From Candidatus Uhrbacteria bacterium (lineage in GTDB: Bacteria; Patescibacteriota; Patescibacteriia; UBA9934; UBA11717), in NCBI GenBank assembly GCA_003509895.1, contig DOMJ01000007.1:6959-26612 (forward strand): DNA of 19,654 nucleotides. The letters run 5' to 3'. Shown here in pieces: positions 7,146-14,684 of the stretch. Position 1 is the stretch's first letter. Each line of letters begins with the position of its first letter. Under the pieces are notes generated by a model. It was given only the letters and a program-made list of their open reading frames with translations. It searched no databases and was not told the origin of the DNA. A program made the position numbers and the translations under genes.

Positions 7146-8162
7146 TTATTGGGCAAGGCTATTATAGTATTCCTCATAATACGTCTGGTACCCACCGCTC
7201 TTACAGTTTTGCCACCATTCCGGATGCTCTTTGTACCAAAGAATCGTTTTACGAATTCCTTCATCAAAATCAATCGTTGGTTCCCAGCCGGTGTCCCGTT
7301 TTAATTTGGACGGATCCAGTGCGTAGCGCAGGTCATGTTGCATTCTGTCTGCCACGTAGGTCTTGAGCGTATCGGGCTTGCCAAGCGTCTCCAAAATTAA
7401 ATCGGTAATTTGTTCAACCGTTTTTTCTACCGTTGTGGCAATGTTATAGGCTTCCCCAATTTTCCCTTTAAGCAGGATCGCCTCAATGGCACGTGCATGA
7501 TCTTCTACATGGATCCATGGTCGTCGGTTTAAACTACTTTTAAACAAGGGAAGCGGCTTGTCTTCCAACGCATTGGTGGTAAACAAGGGGATCAGCTTCT
7601 CCGGAAACTGGTAGGGTCCGTAGTTATTTTCACAATGACTAATGGTTACCGGCAGTTTGAACGTATGGTAATAGGCCATCACCACGTGGTTGGCTGCCGC
7701 CTTTGATGCATTGTAAGGTGTTTTTGGCATGTAGGGATCCGTTTCCTTAAACGAACGTTCTTCCTCCAATGCCAAATCACCAAAAACTTCACACGTAGAA
7801 ATGTGGTGAAAGCGCTTAACCCCTGCATCCTTGGCGGCCGCCAAAAAAATTTGTGTTCCCAGCACATTTGTCTTAATAAAAAGGCCCGGGTCCAAAATCG
7901 CACGATCATTGTGCGACTCTGCGGCAAAATTCACGACCATATCCACACCCTCCAACGCCCTACGTGCGGTCTCATAATCCCCAAGATCTCCTTTTACAAA
8001 CGAGTACCGTGGATCTTGTTCTACCTCTTTTAAATTTTCTAAATTACCCGCATAGGTCAGCACATCGTAATTGATGACAAAATCCTCCGGATGCTGTGCC
8101 AGCCAATACTGAATAAAGTTTGATCCAATAAACCCGGCGCCGCCTGTAACGAGTAGTTTCAT
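7146..8162 (-). CDS. rmlB: dTDP-glucose 4,6-dehydratase-like, with altered catalytic triad
   Basis: 338 residues from ATG 8162, chosen because MKLLVTGGAGFIG puts the Rossmann motif at the very N-terminus and the codon lies 1 nt after the upstream TAG; the frame also runs further up inside the HIT gene. Family features: TGGAGFIG (6-13), NYDVLTYAGN (31-40), GDLGD (58-62), NFAAESHNDRAI (78-89), catalytic PYNASK (Y150, K154), NNYGPYQFPEKLIPL, RPWIHVEDH, and a C-terminal GW.P...F..G. The enzyme makes NDP-4-keto-6-deoxy-glucose. Oddity: the usual STDEV motif, whose Asp and Glu drive dehydration, reads STCEV here (C124, E125), so the Asp is replaced by Cys while Thr and Glu are kept. It may be a divergent subfamily or have altered chemistry. 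Confidence 0.9.
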   Translation of the reverse strand: MKLLVTGGAGFIGSNFIQYWLAQHPEDFVINYDVLTYAGNLENLKEVEQDPRYSFVKGDLGDYETARRALEGVDMVVNFAAESHNDRAILDPGLFIKTNVLGTQIFLAAAKDAGVKRFHHISTCEVFGDLALEEERSFKETDPYMPKTPYNASKAAANHVVMAYYHTFKLPVTISHCENNYGPYQFPEKLIPLFTTNALEDKPLPLFKSSLNRRPWIHVEDHARAIEAILLKGKIGEAYNIATTVEKTVEQITDLILETLGKPDTLKTYVADRMQHDLRYALDPSKLKRDTGWEPTIDFDEGIRKTILWYKEHPEWWQNCKSGGYQTYYEEYYNSLAQ

Positions 8163-8163
8163 A

Positions 8164-8589
8164 CTAACCAAGTAATGTTTGAATTTTTTTAGCGTCTCTT
8201 GCCAGCTCCTCTCGCGATCGTTGATGCTTTTTCCATGGGTCGTGATTGTCTCCCGGATAGCGTGGCAAAATATGAATATGCGGATGAAACACGGTCTGCC
8301 AAGCCGCCTCACCGTTGTTCATCGTGATATGGAACCCTTCCGCTCCCACGGCGTTGGCAACACGAGGTCCAATACGATGAGCCGCGCTAAAGGCCTGTGC
8401 AATCGATTCTTCGCTCGCATCGTATAAATTCATGGCGTGCTCTTTTGGAATCACGAGGACGTGCCCTACCGCCACCGGTTCAATATCCATAAACGCCAAT
8501 ACGTGCTCATCCTCAAAAACCTTAAAGGATGGCAATTCCCCACGTACAATTTTACAGAAAATACAGTCTTGCATACAAAACGTGTTCAT
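8164..8589 (-). CDS. HIT-family nucleotide hydrolase/transferase
   Basis: 141 residues from ATG 8589, which overlaps the preceding gene's TAA (TAATG); a second in-frame ATG at 8574 gives MQDCIFCK and is the other possible start. The N-terminal DCIFCKI has the zinc-type CxxC of HINT/HIT proteins. VGHVLVIPKEH (41-51) is the typical central strand-turn. The histidine triad FHPHIHILPR (H102, H104, H106) is intact. Relatives hydrolyse AMP from adenosine phosphoramidates or dinucleoside polyphosphates in the cytoplasm. It lies within the envelope-sugar operon, one base from rmlB, but its role there is not evident. It may be housekeeping and simply co-transcribed. Confidence 0.9.
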   Translation of the reverse strand: MNTFCMQDCIFCKIVRGELPSFKVFEDEHVLAFMDIEPVAVGHVLVIPKEHAMNLYDASEESIAQAFSAAHRIGPRVANAVGAEGFHITMNNGEAAWQTVFHPHIHILPRYPGDNHDPWKKHQRSREELARDAKKIQTLLG

Positions 8590-8765
8590 TATTTTCTCAC
8601 AAGCAGATTGTACCACCCAATTGCCCCAATCAAAAATGCCAGTAAAAACCAGTGGGGACTAAAGAGGCGTGTAACCGACGTTGGCATCAAAAGCTCCAGC
8701 AGGACAAAAAAGATCCAGCTTATTAGGGAGACGTAGGTAACCATTTTGGCCAGAGAGATGTTCAT
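8589..8765 (-). CDS. Small two-helix membrane protein (58 residues), unidentified
   Basis: ATG 8765 overlaps the upstream gene's TGA as ATGA, and its TAA (8591-8589) overlaps the HIT gene's ATG as TAATG. A frame that exactly fills the gap with coupled junctions at both ends is strong evidence for a real gene. The product starts MNISLAKMVTYV and has two hydrophobic segments: about 9-28 (VTYVSLISWIFFVLLELLM) and about 39-56 (WFLLAFLIGAIGWYNLL). They are joined by a short polar turn (PTSVTRLFSPH), and the tail is basic (VRK). It is probably an integral cytoplasmic-membrane protein with both ends inside. No family is recognised. It may partner the preceding anchored protein or the GT-C-like membrane protein of the same operon. 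Confidence 0.75.
   Translation of the reverse strand: MNISLAKMVTYVSLISWIFFVLLELLMPTSVTRLFSPHWFLLAFLIGAIGWYNLLVRK
8607..8615 (-). promoter_or_regulatory. Possible internal extended -10 before the HIT gene
   Basis: TGG-TACAAT on the minus strand has the extended -10 pattern seen at the other promoters of this window. It lies within the 58-residue gene, 17 nt before the HIT ATG at 8589. It could supply extra transcript for HIT and rmlB, but an internal match of this quality may be chance. Confidence 0.25.
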
Positions 8766-10252
8766 TTTAGAGCTTGTGAAATCTTTTTGAGCATTAGAGA
8801 GAAAACGTCCCCCAATGATCGCCCTGGTCGCGTAAACGTGAGTTCTATCTTATGAACGTCCACCGTCGCACCCCGTTCTGCGATATTTGGGAAAGACAAA
8901 ACGAATCGGTACGATCCATCCTTCAAGCCCTGATCCGCATCGCCTCCCTCACGTTCCAACGGAGGCAGCCAAAACTGCGCCTGCCCAACCGTCCACGGAC
9001 CATCCGCTTGCGTCTGGGGGTACGTTGCAATAATGGTATCTATTCCGAGCTTATCTACATTCGTGCGATCATTCAACTGAACCGGAAACGGATTAAAGAA
9101 CGCATCTTGCGAGAATGCCACGCGCCCATCTGTGACCACCAGGAGATCCCCTTTTGGAATGGTCAGTTTTGTAACGCCAACGTGTGCATTTTCTACGGCG
9201 TACTGCTCGTGAGGGACCGCGATCTCTATTGTTTGACCCCCCAAGGAAACCGTCTGAACTCCTTCGGCATGACGTGTGAACAACGTTATGTGTTGTGCGT
9301 CCGTCCAAAGTTCCACAGGTCGCGGATCATCCAAATAGCCGACTTCATCACCCACAAAAACATTTTTTGTATACGTTAACTTTGGAAGTGTGGTAGACAA
9401 TTCTCGCCAATAAATATCATTACCGGCATTCAGTTCAACCTTCACGAGCCCCGCCTGTAATCCCACAACATCCAAATGCAGGGTTCGTCTGTCTATGGCG
9501 GCGTTTGTATCATCAGTCACGCCATCGTCGTCGGCTTTTACTTCGGCAACCAACTCCTGACCCTGAAACACACGAATCGCCACCGGATCCGCTCCCGGAT
9601 TACGATTCATATCCATATACAGCGCGTCTATAGAAAAACCTCGCCCGTTCGTCACTGTAACGAATTCATGAAATCCCCTTAAGGAAACCTGTGTTTGGCG
9701 CACGAAGCCGTTGTACGTCCATGCGCGAGGCACAACGTTGTCCTCCGGCAATGCATAATGATAGGTCGCGATCGTAGAAAGTGACGGGGGATCCTGCAAG
9801 ATCGATGCAACATCCTCATACGTTCCCACACGTTGATAGAGAACAATGGAATCCCGCCGTTCTTGAACCCAATCAAGCCCATCAAGCACGGTGTTTACAA
9901 GAGGTCTCAAATCAATTTGACCTGCCACCGCATTTACCGTGGCCCCTAATTCTATGATTGGCTGATCCTCCGTCTTCACCCAAACACGCATATCTACGGT
10001 TTCATAATTCCCCGGAGGCGTTACGGACACATACACCGGATCGCCGTCAATCGGAAAATACGCATCACCGTCCGCCGTTGTTTGTAACGCGCCCACACGC
10101 CCTGTTGGTCGCAAACCATGAACAAACGCCGAGTTATCTCCCGCCTCCCAAACGATCGTCGTTGTCCCGTCTAGATCCAAATACACAAAGCTCACCCACC
10201 CAAAAAGTATGATCGGAACAAGCAGAACAAGAATGTTCAATAAGGCCTTCAT
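8762..10252 (-). CDS. Membrane-anchored exported protein, unidentified
   Basis: 496 residues starting 3 nt after the upstream stop. The N-terminus MKALLNILVLLVPIILFGWVSFVYL is a membrane anchor or uncleaved signal sequence (about 5-25). The rest is soluble, rich in beta-prone alternating sequence and Asp/Val/Thr, with no cysteines, as expected of an extracytoplasmic all-beta protein. A candidate surface segment is the acidic ADDDGVTDDTNAAIDRR. The C-terminus (SLGDVFSLMLKKISQALK) could be a short amphipathic helix. I recognise no catalytic motif or named domain. It lies between a GT-C-like membrane protein and a 58-residue membrane protein with near-zero spacing, so a role in envelope glycan assembly or display is a contextual guess. 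Confidence 0.75.
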   Translation of the reverse strand: MKALLNILVLLVPIILFGWVSFVYLDLDGTTTIVWEAGDNSAFVHGLRPTGRVGALQTTADGDAYFPIDGDPVYVSVTPPGNYETVDMRVWVKTEDQPIIELGATVNAVAGQIDLRPLVNTVLDGLDWVQERRDSIVLYQRVGTYEDVASILQDPPSLSTIATYHYALPEDNVVPRAWTYNGFVRQTQVSLRGFHEFVTVTNGRGFSIDALYMDMNRNPGADPVAIRVFQGQELVAEVKADDDGVTDDTNAAIDRRTLHLDVVGLQAGLVKVELNAGNDIYWRELSTTLPKLTYTKNVFVGDEVGYLDDPRPVELWTDAQHITLFTRHAEGVQTVSLGGQTIEIAVPHEQYAVENAHVGVTKLTIPKGDLLVVTDGRVAFSQDAFFNPFPVQLNDRTNVDKLGIDTIIATYPQTQADGPWTVGQAQFWLPPLEREGGDADQGLKDGSYRFVLSFPNIAERGATVDVHKIELTFTRPGRSLGDVFSLMLKKISQALK

Positions 10253-10255
10253 ACA

Positions 10256-11985
10256 CTATTCGCTGAAGATCATCTCACCTGTTTTTGTAACCCCTTCTAT
10301 CGGTAAGTCATTCTCCACGCGTTCAATTTTATACAGCGTGAGCTGATCAATCTCTTCAATGGGCGTAAAGCGTAAATGATGTTTGAGCAAATGTTCAGAT
10401 TGCAAAAAAGCGAGATCCTCTTGTGGAAGCGTGATCCCAAAATAATATAAAGAGGCTCCTTGCTCCTCTGTTGCGCTTACCAACTGTGGAAGCGCCGCGT
10501 ACGTGGTCTTGCTTCGTAACGGATAGAGAACGTGCCTGGAGGGAAACAAAAACTTATCGGAACGATCAACAATAATCACATCTTGCTCCCGAGTGAGGTT
10601 CAAAACCCGTTCCCGTTGAGAGGCGAATGACTGCACGTTTTGATACACAAAGGCCAATCCCTCATCCTGACCAAACGTGGTGAGCGTACCTCCGGTATAG
10701 GCAAACGCCACGAGCCAAATACCCATAATAACCTGTTGCACCGTTTGACTGGATCGATGTTGCACACCTCGCACAATGGCATAGGCTACAAACACGGTCA
10801 TCGCAACACTGATCGGCAGCCAGTAACGAATGTAGGACGTGCCAATAGTGATAGCCGATGGATCCGGGTTATCATGAATATTCCAGGACCCATACACAAC
10901 AAGCAGGTACAAGGAGATAAGAAATGCGGGCCACAAACACCGTAAAAAACGACGTTGCTTGTGCGTAGAAAACGTACGCCAATCTATACAAAACAACACA
11001 AATCCAAATAAAGCAAAGGCCGTCCAGAGCGCAAAAAACAACAAGTGAAAATTGAGGAGGTTATTGAGAATATTTTTCTCATGGATACCAAATGGGAACA
11101 CCCGTGAAAGAAACGGCTGAGAAAATCCGATCGCCTCGTCGGGGTCGGTCACATCTACCGTAACAGGAATCGGATCACCGGAAATGGTGTAGCCGGTTAA
11201 AAACGGGTGACCATAGACACCGTTATTGGTAAGAAGCATGAGCACGAGTGGAACGATAACACCTGCCACCGCAACCGCGTGTTCGGCAGACGGTTTACGG
11301 CGTTGATACCAGGCAACAAAAACAAAACCGGAATAATCCATATCGCCTCGTTGGTACGCACAAAAATAGCCATACCAAAACTCGCCCCTCCAAGAAAAAG
11401 CATCACCATACGCCAGAGATGAGCTCGTCTGGGTGGAACAAAGCCCGCCGCAACGTACCATGCCAGCCCCCCAAAAATTAGCAAAGAAACAAGCACCACG
11501 TTTGGATGCAACCCACGCGCCGTAAAGTACCACCACCCGGGATGCACAGCGAGCGTAAACGCCGCAACCCAGCCCATTGTTTTGTTGTTGAGCAATTTTG
11601 AAACAATGTGTTTCCAAGAAAAGACGGCCAAAATGGAAATAAGAACCACGAGCAAACCCAACGTTTCCGCACGCGCTCCAACCACAAGACTCAACGCCCG
11701 CAAAAGCCAAGGGAGGCCCAACCACATACTTGGCACGAGCATTTGATGGTGCACTAAAAAACTCCGTGGGTGGACAAGTCCACCAAGAGAGTCCGCATAA
11801 GCGGCCGGCTGATTGTACGATCCACCAAAAAGAGGAAGTCGCGATGCGGTGTAGGCCGTAGCCATTTCATCCGGCGCACTCCATGTTCCTCCTTGTAAAA
11901 TCGGAAACCAGGCATACGCAAACAAGAGAACAACAAATACGCCCCCCACAAGGATCCATTTGCGCACACGTTTACTAAGCGCCAT
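10256..11985 (-). pseudogene. Polytopic GT-C-like membrane glycosyltransferase, frameshifted
   Basis: One gene appears split over two frames. The first part runs from ATG 11985 (11-nt overlap with the upstream gene) and continues in frame to a stop at 11197. It has a first helix (about 9-28), then a loop with WSAPDEMATAYTASRLP, whose acidic pair is typical of GT-C enzymes (PMT/ArnT-like), and several more helices up to AIWIIPVLFLL. The second part, in the frame ending at 10256, is convincing from about RRKPSAEHAVAVAG onward, continuing through helices and a C-terminal soluble domain to GEMIFSE. The switch lies near 11300-11330, where two A-runs (11318-11322, 11324-11327; T-runs in the mRNA) occur. 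A 1-nt deletion there explains the break. Either a sequence error or a true inactivation is possible. The intact product would be about 570-580 residues and use lipid-linked sugars outside the membrane. Confidence 0.75.
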
Positions 11986-12553
11986 AGGTCGCAACACTGA
12001 TCATGGCCAAGACAAGGGAAAGGCACAAAACAACCATCCCAATAAACACAAGGACCGGGAGATGGAACAGCATCGAGAAGAGGAGCAACGTAACACCCAG
12101 CACCTGCGTAAACATTTTGGTCTTTCCCCAACCGTTGGCCATAATTGTTCCGCCGTCATGTTTATGACTCAACGCACCCACAACAACCATTAGTTCAGAA
12201 AAAATAACCAGAATCGTGAGCCACCAGCCGATCGTGGACGTAATCACAATAACCGCAGCAAGAGAAATAAGGATTTTATCGGCAATAGGATCGTACATGG
12301 ATCCCCATTCGGTGACCTGATGACGCAATCGTGCCAATGATCCATCAATCACATCCGTAAAAGCAACCAGTAAAAAAAACGGAATCGCCCATTGCAACGG
12401 GAGTGCGGCAAGTGCCCAGACCACAAAAGGCGTTAATAAAAAACGCACCACGGTCACATGGTTGGGTGTTACCCATCTTGGGACAAATGGAATGATCACA
12501 TACTTCATGATGTGGTCATGCCAGTAGAGTTTGTTTGGATCTCGATGAGGCAT
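11975..12553 (-). CDS. CDP-alcohol phosphatidyltransferase (PgsA-like)
   Basis: 192 residues from ATG 12553. A longer frame reaches 12712, but that would run through the divergent promoter and the neighbouring gene. The complete family signature D-x2-DG-x2-AR-x8-G-x3-D-x3-D is present: D67, D70-G71, A74-R75, G84, D88, D92. Five to six hydrophobic segments make it an integral membrane enzyme. The family joins a CDP-activated lipid to an alcohol; phosphatidylglycerophosphate synthase is the nearest common member by size, but phosphatidylinositol-phosphate synthase or another alcohol cannot be excluded. It is the first gene of the long minus-strand operon and overlaps the next gene by 11 nt. A role in making a lipid used by, or anchoring, the surface glycan would fit. 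Confidence 0.88.
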   Translation of the reverse strand: MPHRDPNKLYWHDHIMKYVIIPFVPRWVTPNHVTVVRFLLTPFVVWALAALPLQWAIPFFLLVAFTDVIDGSLARLRHQVTEWGSMYDPIADKILISLAAVIVITSTIGWWLTILVIFSELMVVVGALSHKHDGGTIMANGWGKTKMFTQVLGVTLLLFSMLFHLPVLVFIGMVVLCLSLVLAMISVATYGA

Positions 12554-12575
12554 GCTCGTGATACAATAGCCTTCT
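12554..12575. promoter_or_regulatory. 22-bp divergent, apparently leaderless bidirectional promoter
   Basis: The whole gap between the minus-strand ATG (12553) and the plus-strand ATG (12576) is 22 bp. On the plus strand TGA-TACAAT (12559-12567) is an extended -10. Its hexamer (12562-12567) is exactly centred, with 8 nt to each start codon. On the minus strand the shifted hexamer TATTGT (12568-12563, 4/6 to TATAAT) is the best -10 candidate. No -35 or Shine-Dalgarno sequence fits either gene. Confidence 0.55.
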
Positions 12576-14654
12576 ATGAGGCTCAGTTTTCCATTCAAGT
12601 ATAGCATTGGTACGGGGCTCGCACTAGCAGGGTTGATTCTTGGTACGTTTTTATTAGAGATACCGCTTCTGACGGCTTTTGGGACGTTGTCTCTTTTAAC
12701 GCTCTCCAGCATCCGCCTTGGAAGCCTCTTTGACTGTGCATTGCAGGGTGTTCGTCTTTTTCTGGGTCTACTCGTCGCCCTCTCTTTTTTAATGATTACG
12801 GGCTCTTTTGTTTACTATATAGGGTCTGTTACTCCTGCGAGCTATTTTTGGCTTCTTGCTGCGCTGCCGTTTTTTTCTTGGCTTGTTACACGCAAACACA
12901 CAAAAACTCCGTCCAAGGAACAAGGTGAGGTTGGCGGGTTCTCCGGACTATACGCCGCTCTTGTTGTTCTCGCTCTTGTTGCCTATTTTGTTACCCTAAC
13001 CGATCACACGACGTTACTGGCAACACGATCCCCGTGGCTTATTGTTGCTCCACAGATTCTTTGGTGGATTGGTCTTGGAGGGTTTGGACTCATTCAGCTG
13101 GCAAGGCGTGGCAGTATTCGTCTTGCAACGTTTGGCACGATAGCTGTTTTATTTGGGGTTTTAAGTGTTGTGGCGTTTGTCTTTCCGCTCGGGTACGGAT
13201 TTGATCCGTTTCTCCACCAAGCAACCATTGACTACATCACGCTTCATGGAACCATTACACCCAAGCCGTCGTACTACATTGGTCAATACGCATTAGAATT
13301 AATCGGTGTCTTATTTTTTGGGGTCTCTTCTCAATCACTCGATCCGTTTTTTCTGCCTGTTCTTGCGGCTCTTTTCCTGCCGGTCGTGGCTGCCGCTTCT
13401 ACTTGGCAGATCACCAAGCGGCCTCTTGCTACCTCTCTTGCCACCGTGGGTACCCTTATCCTTCCACTGAGTTCCTTTATCAATACAACGCCTCAGGGGC
13501 TAGCAAACCTTTGGTCTCTCTGTGTCTTTCTTCTCGCGCTACCGGAGCTGATCACCGGGCAGCGATGGGTCCCCCGCTCTGTCTTGGCACTCATGGCGCT
13601 CGCTGCTGTTTTGGTTCATCCACTCGCAGGGTTGCCCGCCGCTCTCTTTGTTGCTCTTGTCTTTGTTGCAACGCAAGAGCACTGGTCGGTAGCACTGCAA
13701 AGAACACTCATTGCGCTTATGTCTTTAGGTGGAGCAGTGATGCTTCCCGTCGCCTTTTTCTTTTCAGGAAACGGATCGGGTCGTCTTGCGCTTCGCCTAA
13801 ACAACCTCACACACCTGCTCCCACCAACGTTTTTCTCTACGCGTTTTCATGTGATTGGAGACCTGGCAACGATCCTTGGAACAAATCAGTGGATTTGGCT
13901 ATTGCTATTGGCGATTGCGGCGGGCATCATTCTACAACGTCTTTCCCATAAAGCGTGGCTTATTTTACCGCTTACCTCCGTATTGCTCTTGATAAATGCC
14001 GTTCTCCTCTCCGTTGCAGGTGATTTTTCCTTCCTTATAGATTACGAGCAGACCAACTATGTGGATCGTGTTGTTTCTCTTGTCGTGTTTGCGATCGCTC
14101 CCCTGTCACTCCTTGGATTTGCCCTTGGAATGGAGCGGTTGCTGCAAATGAAAAAAGGTCTCGTGACCATTGGACTCACCCTGATTTTTCTCGCAGCGGT
14201 TGGATCTGTGGCGTATGTAAGTTATCCGCGTCACGATGCCTATGCCGTGAGCCGTGGATTTACCGTCAGCGAAAGTGATCACACGACGGTTACGTCCATT
14301 GAATCCGACGCTCACGGAGAACCGTACGTTGTGCTGGCAAACCAGTCTGTTTCTGCTGTGGCAATCCAAGACTTTGGTTTTGCGCATTATTACGGACCAA
14401 ACAAGGATGTGTTTTACTATCCCGTTCCAACCGGTGGCCCTCTGTATCAAATCTTCTTGTCAATGATCGAGGAGACACCAACGCAAGACCTCGCCCTCCG
14501 CGCCATGGACCTTGCCGGCGTAAATAAACTGTACTTTGTTATAAATGATTACTGGTGGTCCGCGGAACGGGCAATAGAGCGCGCCAAACTTTCAACGGAT
14601 ACGTGGTTTTTGATCGACAACGGAGCGACCACCGTGTTTGTGTACACGCGCTAA
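12576..14654 (+). CDS. Large polytopic membrane protein, GT-C/oligosaccharyltransferase-like
   Basis: 692 residues. The start ATG 12576 lies 8 nt after an extended -10, so the mRNA is probably leaderless. Roughly 13-15 hydrophobic segments span residues 5-540, followed by a soluble C-terminal part (about 550-692) with no cysteine. Between helices the loop YGFDPFLHQATIDYITLHGTITP (about 207-229) has an acidic residue and a histidine (D210, H214) where GT-C enzymes carry their first-loop acidic motif. Its wording resembles the 'FD.F.H....Y....G' pattern of uncharacterised archaeal and bacterial membrane glycosyltransferases. The C-terminal domain (AGVNKLYFVINDYWW) is also typical of such proteins. 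It probably acts on the outer face of the cytoplasmic membrane with a lipid-linked sugar donor, but this is not proven by any catalytic motif. It is divergent from the glycan operon. Confidence 0.8.
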   Translation: MRLSFPFKYSIGTGLALAGLILGTFLLEIPLLTAFGTLSLLTLSSIRLGSLFDCALQGVRLFLGLLVALSFLMITGSFVYYIGSVTPASYFWLLAALPFFSWLVTRKHTKTPSKEQGEVGGFSGLYAALVVLALVAYFVTLTDHTTLLATRSPWLIVAPQILWWIGLGGFGLIQLARRGSIRLATFGTIAVLFGVLSVVAFVFPLGYGFDPFLHQATIDYITLHGTITPKPSYYIGQYALELIGVLFFGVSSQSLDPFFLPVLAALFLPVVAAASTWQITKRPLATSLATVGTLILPLSSFINTTPQGLANLWSLCVFLLALPELITGQRWVPRSVLALMALAAVLVHPLAGLPAALFVALVFVATQEHWSVALQRTLIALMSLGGAVMLPVAFFFSGNGSGRLALRLNNLTHLLPPTFFSTRFHVIGDLATILGTNQWIWLLLLAIAAGIILQRLSHKAWLILPLTSVLLLINAVLLSVAGDFSFLIDYEQTNYVDRVVSLVVFAIAPLSLLGFALGMERLLQMKKGLVTIGLTLIFLAAVGSVAYVSYPRHDAYAVSRGFTVSESDHTTVTSIESDAHGEPYVVLANQSVSAVAIQDFGFAHYYGPNKDVFYYPVPTGGPLYQIFLSMIEETPTQDLALRAMDLAGVNKLYFVINDYWWSAERAIERAKLSTDTWFLIDNGATTVFVYTR

Positions 14655-14684
14655 GGGCTACTTGTGTGTCGTTATCCCTGCTAT

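Noticed and set aside
11300..11335. Programmed -1 frameshift in the GT-C-like gene
   Set aside because: The T-runs are not in register for a slippery heptamer and no downstream stimulator structure is evident; a simple 1-nt deletion is a better explanation.
14655..14684. Terminator between the convergent genes ending at 14654 and 14685
   Set aside because: Only a weak AGGG/CCCT dyad without a T-run is present in the 30-bp gap.
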